Source: JACCXG01 sp963750935
GTDB lineage: Bacteria > Acidobacteriota > Vicinamibacteria > Vicinamibacterales > 2-12-FULL-66-21
Length of the DNA stretch: 64,000 nucleotides
Direction: 5' to 3'
Assembly: GCA_963750935.1 (NCBI GenBank)
Contig: CAVVSR010000004.1
Location: forward strand, 248,001 to 312,000
Part shown: piece after piece, positions 26,343 through 34,825 of the stretch
Position numbering within the stretch: position 1 is the first letter of the stretch
How the letters are laid out: each line of letters opens with the position of its first letter
Program-made: the position numbers and the translations under genes
The notes under the pieces: generated by a model
The model's input: the letters and a program-made list of their open reading frames with translations, nothing else
Told to the model about the DNA's origin: nothing
Database searches by the model: none

Positions 26343-26816
26343 TTACCAGCGGTAGTGCGCGAACGCCTTGTTGGCTTCGGCCATGCGGTGCGTGTCTTCG
26401 CGCTTCTTGACGGCGCCGCCGCGCAGGTTGGCCGCGTCCAGGAGCTCGTTGGCCAGCTTCTCCTGCATCGTCTTGCCGTCGCCGCGGGATCGGGCGTAGC
26501 CGACCAGCCAGCGGATGCTGAGCGAGAGGCGGCGGTTCGGGTTCACCTCGACGGGCACCTGATAGTTCGAGCCGCCAACGCGGCGCGACTTGACCTCGAG
26601 CGCCGGCTTGACGTTCTCGACCGCCTTCTTGAACACCTTCAGCGGGTCGTCGCCGGTCTTCTCCTGGATGGACGACAGGCTGCCGTACATGATCTGCTCG
26701 GCGGTGCTGCGCTTGCCGTCCCGCATCAGCGTGCTGATGAACTTGGTGACGAGCGAGCTGCTGTACAGCGGGTCGAGTGGAACTTCGCGCTTCGGGACTT
26801 CTCTGCGTCTGGGCAT
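26343..26816 (-). CDS. rpsG: Ribosomal protein S7 (uS7)
   Basis: This 157-residue protein contains MPRRREVPKREVPLDPLYSS, ALEVKSRRVGGSNYQVPVEV and RRLSLSIRWLVGYARSRGD. It starts assembly of the 30S head, and in E. coli it represses the str operon. The start at 26816 is fixed by the conserved MPRR; in-frame sequence upstream is array DNA. Confidence 0.97.
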   Translation of the reverse strand: MPRRREVPKREVPLDPLYSSSLVTKFISTLMRDGKRSTAEQIMYGSLSSIQEKTGDDPLKVFKKAVENVKPALEVKSRRVGGSNYQVPVEVNPNRRLSLSIRWLVGYARSRGDGKTMQEKLANELLDAANLRGGAVKKREDTHRMAEANKAFAHYRW

Positions 26817-26824
26817 ATCAGTTC

Positions 26825-26919
26825 GCTTCCAGCTTACCAGCTGACCAGCTTCCCGCGCTGCGAACCGGCTCACCAGGCTGTTGGAACTGGGAGCTGGCAG
26901 CTGGAAGCTGGCGGCTAAC
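26825..26919. repeat. Inverted heptamer array pair, CAGCTTC type (rpsG-rpsL gap)
   Basis: Left arm 26827-26855 (TTCCAGC, TTACCAG, CTGACCA, GCTTCCC) and right arm 26881-26918 (GGAACTG, GGAGCTG, GCAGCTG, GAAGCTG, GCGGCTA) are complementary families. The right arm is a clean five-unit tandem. Confidence 0.75.
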
Positions 26920-27293
26920 TACGACTTCGGCCTCTTGGCGCCGTATTTCGATCGGCCCTGCTTGCGGCCCTGCACCCCGACCGCGTCGAGCGTGCCGCGG
27001 ACGACGTGGTAGCGGACGCCGGGCAGGTCCTTCACGCGGCCGCCGCGGATCAGCACGAGCGAGTGCTCCTGCAGGTTGTGCCCGACGCCAGGGATATAAG
27101 TGGTGACCTCGATGCCGTTCGTCAGGCGCACGCGCGCGACCTTGCGCAGCGCCGAGTTCGGCTTCTTCGGGGTCTGGGTGAACACGCGCACGCACACGCC
27201 GCGCTTCTGCGGGCTATCCTGCAGGGCCGGGCTCTTCGTCTTGGTGACCACCGCGGCCCGCCCTTTGCGAACCAACTGGCTAATCGTCGGCAC
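26919..27293 (-). CDS. rpsL: Ribosomal protein S12 (uS12)
   Basis: This 124-residue decoding-centre protein starts, with GTG at 27293, at (M)PTISQLVRKGR. It has TPKKPNSAL and VKDLPGVRYH, which contain the two lysines whose mutation gives streptomycin resistance; both are wild type. The Asp in KDLPG is the methylthiolation site in E. coli. The GTG start is chosen because PTISQL follows it directly, with GGAG 6 bp upstream. First gene of the superoperon. Confidence 0.96.
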   Translation of the reverse strand: MPTISQLVRKGRAAVVTKTKSPALQDSPQKRGVCVRVFTQTPKKPNSALRKVARVRLTNGIEVTTYIPGVGHNLQEHSLVLIRGGRVKDLPGVRYHVVRGTLDAVGVQGRKQGRSKYGAKRPKS

Positions 27294-27565
27294 GACAGCT
27301 CCACACGCGCCAGTACCCCGGCGCGTAATCAATGTGGTGTCCCAGGCCTAGGAATCCGCGGGGCGGACCGGCACCTGGAACTGACTTACCCTATAAGGTT
27401 GATGATCTCGCGCTCGTCAGTGAGCGCTGTCGATGCAGCCCGCGGTCGCCGCCCCCGTTCGATCGTGCATGAGCCCGGGCGGCTTTCGCGCGTCGTGCGC
27501 GCGACCAGCGGCATTGCCGTCTGGACGTCGTGCCCTAGATAGGGTGTCCCAGGGCCGACCAGAAC
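27294..27565 (-). promoter_or_regulatory. Long 5' leader of the ribosomal superoperon
   Basis: About 270 nt lie between the predicted transcription start (near 27565) and rpsL. They contain no convincing gene. An 11-bp perfect direct repeat GGTGTCCCAGG occurs at 27336-27346 and 27543-27553, one near each end of the leader. A 71-codon open frame spanning 27386-27601 has no support. A leader of this length is compatible with translational feedback or antitermination control, but no known leader motif is recognised. Confidence 0.45.
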
Positions 27566-27571
27566 CTTGCA

Positions 27572-27601
27572 AATATAACAAAAGGCGTTCAGTAGACGCA
27601 A
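27572..27601 (-). promoter_or_regulatory. Sigma-70-type promoter of the str-S10-spc-alpha superoperon
   Basis: On the minus strand a -35 TTGCGT (27601-27596) and a -10 TATATT (27577-27572) are separated by 18 bp. The surrounding AT content is much higher than in the rest of the window. No other gene could be served, because the upstream gene ends at 27642. Confidence 0.7.
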
Positions 27602-27641
27602 GCAACAGAAAAAACGCGGTCTGGCGGGGGGTTTTGCGCGA

Positions 27642-28166
27642 TCAGTGGTCGGCCTCGGGCGGGTCCTGGCGTAATAGCGCCTCCAGCTGGCCGATCCGCT
27701 GGCTCTGCGCGCGGATCTCGGACTCGAGCCGGCGCATCATGCGCACGACCTCATCCATCTGATCGCAGAGGTTATCGTGCTCGAGGCGGGTGACGTCGAT
27801 TCGCCGGCTCGGCAATACTCGCCGCTGTACACGGCGTCGATCCTGGTGAGCGTCTCCGGGAGCCGGATTCAGGGCAACTTCCGCGGACTCCTCGGTATGT
27901 CGCGCTCGGGCTTCCACGACGGATCCTCCTTGGCGGCTGCCGGATGGGGATGTGGGACGGGGCGCGTGGGTGAACTCTGACCTCAGGGATCGGATCTCTT
28001 CAGCGAGCCGCCGCAGTTGTGTACGGATTTCGTCCTCGGATTGCCATTCGTCATGACCTTCTGTTCGCTGGTCATACACGACGACCTGCAAACACCAGCC
28101 GCGTTGCAGCATGAATGCCATCCTTAATTGTCCGGCCGGAAAATGAGCCGGCGGATTAGTCATCAC
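27642..28166 (-). CDS. Hypothetical coiled-coil protein
   Basis: The reading frame encodes 174 residues with two helical, heptad-like stretches. One is SEDEIRTQLRRLAEEIRSLR near residue 45; the other is MDEVVRMMRRLESEIRAQSQ plus RIGQLEALLR near the C-terminus. They flank a low-complexity, basic middle. The family is not recognised. The start is either GTG 28166 or ATG 28163. It ends 41 bp upstream of the ribosomal promoter. The middle portion reads poorly as protein, so a frameshift inside it is possible. Confidence 0.5.
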   Translation of the reverse strand: MMTNPPAHFPAGQLRMAFMLQRGWCLQVVVYDQRTEGHDEWQSEDEIRTQLRRLAEEIRSLRSEFTHAPRPTSPSGSRQGGSVVEARARHTEESAEVALNPAPGDAHQDRRRVQRRVLPSRRIDVTRLEHDNLCDQMDEVVRMMRRLESEIRAQSQRIGQLEALLRQDPPEADH

Positions 28167-28207
28167 CTCGACTGACCAACACGCCGGCTCGAGAGGCAGC
28201 GGCCCCG

Positions 28208-28414
28208 CTAGCGCTTCAGGTTCTCGCCGATATCCTCGATCGCCTCGCCGACCTTGCGGCGGGCGCGTCCGAATCCTTCCTGAACCTCACCCGAGGCCTC
28301 GTCTGCCACTCCTTCGTCGTGGATGCGCTCGTTGTCGGTCAGATCGCCCCACGCCTGCTTCATCTTGCCCTTGACCTGCTCAGCCTTGCCGTCGAGCTCG
28401 TCCTGATTCTTCAT
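28208..28414 (-). CDS. CsbD family stress-response protein
   Basis: This 68-residue hydrophilic protein matches the CsbD family: MKNQDELDGKAEQVKGKMKQ, AWGDLTDNERIHDEGVADEA, then a helical end GRARRKVGEAIEDIGENLKR. CsbD proteins are small general-stress proteins (sigma-B regulated in Bacillus) of unknown mechanism. The ATG at 28414 has GGAGGG 5-7 bp upstream and is preferred over an upstream in-frame start. Confidence 0.85.
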   Translation of the reverse strand: MKNQDELDGKAEQVKGKMKQAWGDLTDNERIHDEGVADEASGEVQEGFGRARRKVGEAIEDIGENLKR

Positions 28415-28478
28415 GCCTTGCCCTCCGTCGGATAAAGAGAGCAAGAACCGCGCTCAAGAAGGCGAGCCAAGCCCGACG

Positions 28479-29288
28479 CTAGAGCACGCCCCGAATGGCC
28501 CAGAGGTCGGGGAACAGCGGAGCCCCGACCGTGCTCTGCAGGTAGGCCGCGCCGCTCGAGCCTCCGGTTCCAGGCTTCGTGCCGATAGTGCGCTCGACCA
28601 TCTTGACGTGGCGGTAGCGCCACTCCTGCACCCCTTCGTCGAGGTCGACGAGGCGTTCACACACTTCGCTGTTCTTGGGGTCGGTGCGGTACAGCGACAC
28701 CAGCACCGCCTGCAGATCGGCATCGGGGGCCAGCGGCGCGGTCACGTCGCGCTGGCGCTGCGCCGCCGGAATCGCGTAACCCTCGCGCTCCAGGTAGGCC
28801 AGAAACGCATCCCACACGGTTGCTGCGCCCCATCGCTCCGCCAGCGCCTGTCGGGCGCGGCTGCCTTCGGGGAACCGCTCGATCGCCGCGCTCGACTTCC
28901 GGCCGAGCACGAACTCGATCTGCCGGAACTGATCCGACTGGAAGCCGCTCGCCGCTTCGAGGCGGCTCCGGAACGACAGGAACTCGAGCGGCGTCATCGT
29001 CTCGAGGATGTCGAGCTGCGCCACCATCACCTTGAGGATCGTCAGCACCCGCCGCAGCGTGTGCTGGGCGCGGTGCGCGTCACCATCGCGGAACAGCAGG
29101 ACCACGCGATCGAGCTCGTGCAGGAGCTGCTTGAACCACAGCTCGTAGACCTGGTGAATGACGATGAAGAGGAGCTCGTCGTGCTCGGGCCCCTCCGATC
29201 GCGCCCGCTGCAGGTCGAGCAGCTCGTCGATCTGCAGATACCGGCCGTAGGTCAGCGCGGGCGACGGCGTCGGGTCGTCCTGGGCCAT
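28479..29288 (-). CDS. kynA: Tryptophan 2,3-dioxygenase
   Basis: This 269-residue heme enzyme opens the indole ring of L-tryptophan to N-formylkynurenine, the first step of the kynurenine pathway. Family motifs are YGRYLQIDELLDLQ, HDELLFIVIHQVYELWFKQL and, near the C-terminus, WRYRHVKMVERTIG with the heme-ligating His and GTGGSSGAAYL. The length is normal. No kynureninase or formamidase gene is adjacent. A methyltransferase gene lies 6 bp upstream, so the two may be cotranscribed. Confidence 0.95.
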   Translation of the reverse strand: MAQDDPTPSPALTYGRYLQIDELLDLQRARSEGPEHDELLFIVIHQVYELWFKQLLHELDRVVLLFRDGDAHRAQHTLRRVLTILKVMVAQLDILETMTPLEFLSFRSRLEAASGFQSDQFRQIEFVLGRKSSAAIERFPEGSRARQALAERWGAATVWDAFLAYLEREGYAIPAAQRQRDVTAPLAPDADLQAVLVSLYRTDPKNSEVCERLVDLDEGVQEWRYRHVKMVERTIGTKPGTGGSSGAAYLQSTVGAPLFPDLWAIRGVL

Positions 29289-29294
29289 CGACCG

Positions 29295-29915
29295 TCAGCC
29301 TCTGCCCGTCGCGTGCAGCAGCAGCTCGTAATGACCGTCCATCCCGCCCTGCCGCGCCTCCTCGAACGTCGAACGTCCCACCACCTTCAGCTGGTGCGTG
29401 ATCGGATCGTGGTCGACCTGCACGCACTCGCCAGGGGTGAACTGCCCGGTCTCGGCGATCACGTCGAAGATGTTCTCCGAGAAGTCGGTCCCGGTGCGCG
29501 TCAGCAGGTAGATCAGCCCGCTCACGCGCGGGAAATCGGCCAGGTAGGTCCGCAGCGGCGCCGGCTCGATGTGCTGCAGCACCAGGCTCGCGACGATCAA
29601 ATCGAAATGCAGCGTCTTGATCTGCTCCCAATCGTCCGACAGCAGGTCGACGCCCTCACTGGCGACCGTGCGGCAGCGCGCGATCATCGGCGGCAGATCG
29701 AAGCCCGCGACCGAGCGCGCCACCCGCTTCAGGTAGGGGAAGTTCCGGCCGAGGCCGCAGCCGAAGTCGAGCACGCTGTCGAGGCCGGCGGGCAGCGCCA
29801 CGGTGGGCACATACGGCGTGAACGGCTTCCCGGCCTTGTAGCCGGTGAGGATCCGCTCGCGGATGTCATCGTCTGATTCAGTCGCCAGCTTCAACCAGTC
29901 GTCGTGTCCGGCCAC
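29295..29915 (-). CDS. Class I SAM-dependent methyltransferase
   Basis: This protein of about 206 residues has the SAM-binding motif I VLDFGCGLGRNFPYL, an acidic end of strand 2 (VAGFDLPPMI) and motif IV FDLIVASLVLQHIEP. The acceptor is unknown. A GTG at 29915 preceded by GGGAG (11 bp) is chosen as start; the in-frame region upstream overlaps the neighbouring gene. It is 6 bp upstream of kynA. Confidence 0.8.
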   Translation of the reverse strand: MAGHDDWLKLATESDDDIRERILTGYKAGKPFTPYVPTVALPAGLDSVLDFGCGLGRNFPYLKRVARSVAGFDLPPMIARCRTVASEGVDLLSDDWEQIKTLHFDLIVASLVLQHIEPAPLRTYLADFPRVSGLIYLLTRTGTDFSENIFDVIAETGQFTPGECVQVDHDPITHQLKVVGRSTFEEARQGGMDGHYELLLHATGRG

Positions 29916-29943
29916 GTGTCTCGAGTCTCCCTGCTCGCGATTG

Positions 29944-30520
29944 TCACTTCTCCGGGGTCGCCAGGCCCAGCCGTCTTCGCCGCGCCGAGTCGGCAATCAG
30001 CTGGCCCAGCCGGCGCAGGCGCGTGTCGGGCCTCTTCGCGCTCATCACATACCAGCACGCCATGCGCCGGTAGTAGGGCGGCTGCGCCTCGAAGAACGCC
30101 CAGGCCTTCGCGTTCCCCCGGAATTGCTTCAGGTGCTCGGCGTCGAGCTGGCAGTTTTCACGCTCGTACGAATAGGCCGCGTCGCGCGTCGCCTGGCGCG
30201 CCTCGAACGCGCGCACGCCCGGGCGCCGCCATCCGCCCATCCGCCGTCAACTCCTTGACGCGCCGCGTGTTGACGGCGCTCCAGATGCTGCCCTTCCGGC
30301 GCGGCGTGAACCGGATCGTGTAGCTCTCCTCGTCGTGTCGCCGACGGACCCCGTCGATCCACCCGTAGCACAAGGCTTCGTCGAGCGCCTCCGGATAGGT
30401 GATGCCGCCCCTCCCGGTGTCTTTCTTGTAGAAGCCCACGAGCAGCTCGTCGGCCGACGCGTGATGCCCGTGCAGCCAGCGGCGGAACGCCGCTCCCGAT
30501 GCGAAGAAACGGGGCGCCAT
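29944..30520 (-). CDS. YdeI/OmpD-associated (DUF1905-like) protein, frameshifted
   Basis: Two pieces in different frames form one protein. The N-terminal piece (MAPRFFASGAAFRRWLHGHH, DEALCYGWIDGVRRRHDEES, RFTPRRKGSIWSAVNTRRV) is typical of the YdeI family. The C-terminal piece continues VRAFEARQATRDAAYSYERE and ends RRRRLGLATPEK. One extra base in the run CCCGGG near 30220 accounts for the break. YdeI-like proteins have been linked to resistance to cationic peptides and bacteriocins; the mechanism is unclear. Confidence 0.75.
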
Positions 30521-30521
30521 C

Positions 30522-31478
30522 CTACTCCTCGTCCGAGTCCGGGGCGCCTCCTGCCCGCACGACGTCCTCCTGCTTGACCTTGTCGATCTTGAACTTCGCG
30601 GCAGCACGGCGCATGCGCTCCAGCACGTCGTCGAAGTCGAACTCCGTCGAGGTCGAGAACCGGATCGGATTGACCCGCGCGACGACGAACGATCGCAGGT
30701 ATGGGCTGGTGAGACCCTTCGCCTTCAGCTTCTCAATGATCGCGTTCACGTCGTCGTCGGCAGCGAGCAGCCGGGCGGCGCGCCGTTCGCGCTCGCGCAG
30801 CGCGGCGCCGATCCGATCGTCGAGGAAGTCCTCGATGCGGCGCAGCATCGGGTTGTAGGCGCCGCCGCTCAGCCGCGGTCGCTTCTCGTAGGCGGCACCG
30901 AGGGTGAGGAACGACGGCTGATCGAACTCGAAGGCATAGTCGCGCTCGCGCTTGGTGGAACCGGCTTCCTCCAGCGCTCGCTCCATCCGGATGGTCTCGA
31001 GCGACTTCTCCTTGAGGTTGTGGGCCTTCTCGGTGTTGAGCGCCAGGATCTTGAACGCGACGTCCGGATCGGGCACCAGGAGCGCGGTGATGGTGCGCGC
31101 CCCGAGCTTGCGAAGCGCCTGCAGCCGGTGGTTGCCGTTGGGCGTCCAGTAGGTGTCGTCGTGCCGAATGGTGATGATCGGGTCGAGAAAGCGGCCCAGC
31201 GTCTCGACGACGTGCATCAGCCGCTTGACGTGCGGCTCCGACGGATCACGCTGGAAGGGCGTCGGCTCGACGCGATCGAGCGGCAGCGCGGCCAGCAGCA
31301 CCGGCGTGCCGCCGAACGGCTCGCGGTAGGTCGCGAGCACCGCACCGCCGTCGGCGTCAACCGCGGCGGCAAGGCGCGTGACTGCCGGGTCGCTGACCTC
31401 GCGGGTCTCTGCGGGACTGAGCCCGACCGATGCCGGTTCCGTCTTGCGGCGCCGGCGCACAACGCGTTTCTTGGCCAT
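30522..31478 (-). CDS. ParB/Srx-domain protein
   Basis: This 318-residue protein has a ParB N-terminal-like fold at about residues 45-160: LPLDRVEPTPFQRDPSEPHV, then TPNGNHRLQALRKLGARTI, the NGNHR matching the GExR/GNHR motif that binds CTP or catalyses in this superfamily. The N-terminus is highly basic (MAKKRVVRRRRK). The C-terminal half is helical and charged. There is no parA and no parS-like site beside it, so a role in partitioning is not supported. It may be a ParB-like nuclease or regulator. Confidence 0.75.
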   Translation of the reverse strand: MAKKRVVRRRRKTEPASVGLSPAETREVSDPAVTRLAAAVDADGGAVLATYREPFGGTPVLLAALPLDRVEPTPFQRDPSEPHVKRLMHVVETLGRFLDPIITIRHDDTYWTPNGNHRLQALRKLGARTITALLVPDPDVAFKILALNTEKAHNLKEKSLETIRMERALEEAGSTKRERDYAFEFDQPSFLTLGAAYEKRPRLSGGAYNPMLRRIEDFLDDRIGAALRERERRAARLLAADDDVNAIIEKLKAKGLTSPYLRSFVVARVNPIRFSTSTEFDFDDVLERMRRAAAKFKIDKVKQEDVVRAGGAPDSDEE

Positions 31479-31513
31479 CAGCGTCGACCATGACTGAGGG
31501 GCGTGCGCGGCGG

Positions 31514-31894
31514 TCAGATCACGAGCAGCGCCACCCCGAGACAACAAAGCATCACACCCAGCGCCTTCATCCACGACAGCGACGCGCCGAGCACCATCAC
31601 GGAGACCAGCGTGACGACGAGCGCCTGGAGTCCGGAAGATGGCGACCGCGTAGCCGGCGTTCGGCGCGAGGCCGACCGCCCGGACAGCAAAGAAGTTGCC
31701 GACGTAGCCCAGCAGCCCCGCCAGGAACAGCAGCGCGATCGCGGCCGGCGACGACGGCATCGGCGTCCGCGCGGTGACGACGTGCACCATGAAAGCAGCC
31801 AGCCGAAGCCGAACACGTAGACCAGGATGGCCGCGGGACTCAGGCCGCGGCCGCTGGTACTGAATGTGAGCTGCATCCCGGCGAAACAGCTCAT
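31514..31894 (-). pseudogene. EamA/DMT-type half transporter, frameshifted twice
   Basis: Four hydrophobic segments are spread over two frames. LSPAAILVYVFGFGWLLS is in frame 1. A middle part with IALLFLAGLLGYVGNFFAVR is in a second frame. The end ALVVTLVSVMVLGASLSWMK, then GVMLCCLGVALLVI, returns to frame 1. Joined, they give a protein of about 125 residues like small EamA/EmrE-type membrane proteins. A missing base near 31793 and an extra base near 31637 explain the breaks. It could be a true pseudogene or an error-bearing intact gene. Confidence 0.55.
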
Positions 31895-31899
31895 CCCGA

Positions 31900-32163
31900 T
31901 CAGGGCATAGGAGGCCAGTTCACGTGACGGTCGATCTCGCCGCTCAGCGGCTGCGTCGCTTGTCGCCCTTGCGCGGCGCCGAAGGCTCGGCGGCGGGCTG
32001 ACGCGGCCTTGCGCTTGCGCCCTGTGGGGGCGGCGCTGTCCGTCGCGATGTTGCTGATGATGCCGGTCACGAGCGCGAGCGCCATCTCCGCGCCATGCCG
32101 CTTGACGAGCTTGTTCAGCTGCTTCGAGACTTTCTTCCGGGTCTTGCGTTTGATCAGGGCCAT
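31900..32163 (-). CDS. Small basic hypothetical protein
   Basis: This 87-residue reading frame starts MALIKRKTRKKVSKQLNKLV, followed by the helix GAEMALALVTGIISNIATDS and a Lys/Arg-rich tail. The last 30 residues may be out of frame: a +1 shift gives the tail APRKGDKRRSR and a stop near 31945, which fits the composition better. Function unknown. The single amphipathic or weakly hydrophobic segment may associate with membrane. Confidence 0.5.
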   Translation of the reverse strand: MALIKRKTRKKVSKQLNKLVKRHGAEMALALVTGIISNIATDSAAPTGRKRKAASARRRAFGAAQGRQATQPLSGEIDRHVNWPPMP

Positions 32164-32186
32164 TCGGCGCGCTCCAGCGGCTAACT

Positions 32187-33902
32187 CTATCGCGTTCCCT
32201 GACACCCCGGCATCCGGAACGCGCCGATGCGGCTCGAATAGCTCGCGGCGCTCTTCTTCAGGTAGTCGCCGACGTACCAGATCGTGCAGTCGTCCACTGG
32301 ATCGACCGCGGTCTGTGTGTAGTCCTGCCAGCGCATCCCTGTCTGCGCGGCTTCACCCTCGACCAGCACCGCTTCACGCAGCGTCAACATGCCCGGCGGA
32401 TCGCTCGCCAGGCGTCCGGCGAAGCGCTGCCCCGCGAAATGCGGCGTGCCGCCGAACGAATAGCCGATGCCGATATTGCCGTAGCGATCGACCGCGGGAC
32501 TCGCCATCCACCGGTAGAAGCCGTCGGGCGCGTAGGTGCCCTGCTGTGACAGCTTGACCGTCCGATCCCGCTCGACGCGGAGCTCATACCAGCGAACGCC
32601 GCCGGCCTGCGCGCTCGTGTTCACGGAGTGCACGGCGACGATCGACTCGCGATCGCGCAGGCGCCGATAGACGACGCGCGCCATGATCTTGTCGCCCTGC
32701 GCATCGAGGCGGCGATCGGTTCCCGGCTGCGGCACGCAGTGGGTCAACTGGCCGTCGCAGAGGTAGCGATAGGGAGCGACCGCGATCTTCTGCGGTCCGG
32801 TTACGCGCGTCTTCCCCGGATCCTTCCAGTCGACGTGGAACGCCCAGGCATAGATGCCGTCGTCCTCCATGACCTTCTTCAGTTGTGTCCCGCCCGACGC
32901 GAGCATGATGTTCGGGGCGCCGGGCGGCGGCAGCGCCGTGCCGTCGATGTCGGCGTTGTTCAGGAAGTTCACGCCGTCGATGACCGCGCACTGTTCCGAC
33001 GCAGGCTCGCCCTTCAGCATCCTGGCGCGGTCGACCACGCAGGCATGCTTCTGAATGACGTCGTCTCCGGTGCTGGTCGGCACGTAGTAGCCGTCGGTCC
33101 AGATGGCCGGACGCGGATAGTCCGGGAAGAGCGGACGCAGGAACTCGTAGCGATGGTACGGCCCGAGCGGATCCGGACCGGTGCTGATCGCGTAGCACAT
33201 CGAGTACGGCCCCGGCGGAGCGTCGGACGGCGGCGAGCCGCGGCCGGGTCCCTGCGCGCTGCCGCGTCCCGTCGGCGGCGCGGGCTCGGGTGGAGGAGGC
33301 TGGAACAATGGCACCGCCGGTCCGGGCTGGCCAGGCATGCCGGGAGGGCTCACGTAGACGGCGTCTCGCGCCTGCCATACGGGCGGTTGATCGGGCCGCG
33401 CCGGACCACGGCGGAAGAGCGGCATGACGATCAGCCACCGATCGGCCAGCTGGTCGTAGCGCACCACCGCGTCGCCGTTGTTGAGCGCCTCGCACTGGCC
33501 GCCGAATCCGCGGAACACGTTGTTCGTGTTCACCGGGCCGTACAGGACTTTGCCCGTGGCCTCGAACTTCTTTCCCTGCTTCGTGAAGATCGCCATCCGC
33601 GAATTGACGGTCTGCACGATGTGATCGCGGCCGACGGCCAGGCTGTTGTCGGATGGATTCCGCAGCGCGGCCCGTCCCTGGGGCCCCTCGAACCCCTCGC
33701 CCAGGCCGTCGAAGCTGGCGACGATCGCCGCCGGCGGCCGCGAGCCCGGCTGCGTCTGTTCGACGGCGCGGGAACCCTCCGGTGTAGAGATGACCGGCGG
33801 CGTGATGGCCACCGGCGGGGCCTGCCGCGGCATCGCGGTGCCAGCGCCGGCCGCGGCCACCGCAAGGGCGATCCCGATCAACGTGCCCGAAGATCGTGAC
33901 AT
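32187..33902 (-). CDS. Hypothetical secreted protein
   Basis: This 571-residue protein has an N-terminal signal peptide (SSGTLIGIALAVAAAGAGTA). The mature part contains GDAVVRYDQLADRWLIVMPL and repeated W/Y-rich strand-like segments such as YGNIGIGYSFGG, compatible with an all-beta or propeller fold. It has a Pro/Gly-rich insert near residues 205-240. No catalytic motif is recognised. Homologues in Acidobacteriota are expected to be exported; the role is unknown. Confidence 0.7.
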   Translation of the reverse strand: MSRSSGTLIGIALAVAAAGAGTAMPRQAPPVAITPPVISTPEGSRAVEQTQPGSRPPAAIVASFDGLGEGFEGPQGRAALRNPSDNSLAVGRDHIVQTVNSRMAIFTKQGKKFEATGKVLYGPVNTNNVFRGFGGQCEALNNGDAVVRYDQLADRWLIVMPLFRRGPARPDQPPVWQARDAVYVSPPGMPGQPGPAVPLFQPPPPEPAPPTGRGSAQGPGRGSPPSDAPPGPYSMCYAISTGPDPLGPYHRYEFLRPLFPDYPRPAIWTDGYYVPTSTGDDVIQKHACVVDRARMLKGEPASEQCAVIDGVNFLNNADIDGTALPPPGAPNIMLASGGTQLKKVMEDDGIYAWAFHVDWKDPGKTRVTGPQKIAVAPYRYLCDGQLTHCVPQPGTDRRLDAQGDKIMARVVYRRLRDRESIVAVHSVNTSAQAGGVRWYELRVERDRTVKLSQQGTYAPDGFYRWMASPAVDRYGNIGIGYSFGGTPHFAGQRFAGRLASDPPGMLTLREAVLVEGEAAQTGMRWQDYTQTAVDPVDDCTIWYVGDYLKKSAASYSSRIGAFRMPGCQGTR

Positions 33903-33917
33903 CGGTACGTCTGCGCG

Positions 33918-34814
33918 TCAGGCGCGAGGAACGTTGGAGATGCGTTCGAGTGCCAGCACCAGCGCCTGAGTGCCACGACGTCCGTGCCCCTGCGCCTGCA
34001 GCGCGACGTACAGCTGGTGGACGAGGGCAAGGCCCGGCAGCGCCAGCCCCATGCGCTGCGCCTCGCGCAACGCGATGCCCATGTCCTTGATGAAGTGCTC
34101 GACGATGAAACCGGGCTCGAAGTCCCCCTTCAAGACGCGGGGCGCGAGGTTCTCGAGCGTCCAGCAGCCGGCGGCGCCGCTCCTGATGGATGTCAGCATC
34201 CGCTCCGGATCGAGTCCCGCCTTGAAGGCGTAGACGAGGCTCTCGCAGACACCGATCATCGTCCCCGCAATCACGACCTGATTGCACATCTTGGTGTGCT
34301 GTCCGGCGCCGGGGCCACCCTGATGGACGATGTTCTTGCCCAGGATCTGGAACAGCGGCATCACCGCGGCGACCGCGTCGTCATCGCCGCCGACCATGAT
34401 CGAGAGCGCGCGGTTGCGTGCGCCGACGTCGCCGCCCGAGACCGGGGCGTCCACCGACTGCGCCTGCTTCGCGCGCGCCGCCTCGTGAATCTCCCGGGCC
34501 AGGGTCGGCTCGGTCGTCGTCATGTCGACGCACACCATGCCGGCGCGAAGGCCGGCGAGCACGCCGTGGTCGGAGAAGTAGACGTCGCGGACGTCGTGCG
34601 GGAAGCCGACCATCGTGAACACGACGTCGGACGACTCGGCGACGGCGCGGGGAGATTCCGCCCACACGGCGCCGCGTTCGACGAGCGCCTGCGCTTTCGC
34701 CGCGGTACGGGTATGGACGGTGGTCGGGTAGCCCTCGGCGAGCAGATGGCCGCACATCGAGTGGCCCATCACGCCGACGCCAATCCAGCCGATGCGAGGT
34801 TTCTCCGCGGCCAT
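33918..34814 (-). CDS. Beta-hydroxyacid dehydrogenase (3-hydroxyisobutyrate dehydrogenase-like)
   Basis: This 298-residue NAD(P)-dependent oxidoreductase has the Rossmann motif GWIGVGVMGHSMCGHLLAEG, the substrate motif DAPVSGGDVGARN and the catalytic lysine in GAGQHTKMCNQ. The C-terminal all-helical domain follows. The substrate could be 3-hydroxyisobutyrate, tartronate semialdehyde or succinate semialdehyde; the context gives no hint. The ATG at 34814 is fixed by the start of the fold; the DUF1697 gene ends 11 bp upstream. Confidence 0.9.
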   Translation of the reverse strand: MAAEKPRIGWIGVGVMGHSMCGHLLAEGYPTTVHTRTAAKAQALVERGAVWAESPRAVAESSDVVFTMVGFPHDVRDVYFSDHGVLAGLRAGMVCVDMTTTEPTLAREIHEAARAKQAQSVDAPVSGGDVGARNRALSIMVGGDDDAVAAVMPLFQILGKNIVHQGGPGAGQHTKMCNQVVIAGTMIGVCESLVYAFKAGLDPERMLTSIRSGAAGCWTLENLAPRVLKGDFEPGFIVEHFIKDMGIALREAQRMGLALPGLALVHQLYVALQAQGHGRRGTQALVLALERISNVPRA

Positions 34815-34825
34815 GGCTGCGAAGT

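Noticed and set aside
27386..27601. A 71-codon leader peptide gene before rpsL
   Set aside because: The frame overlaps the promoter itself, has no ribosome-binding site and no regulatory codon run.
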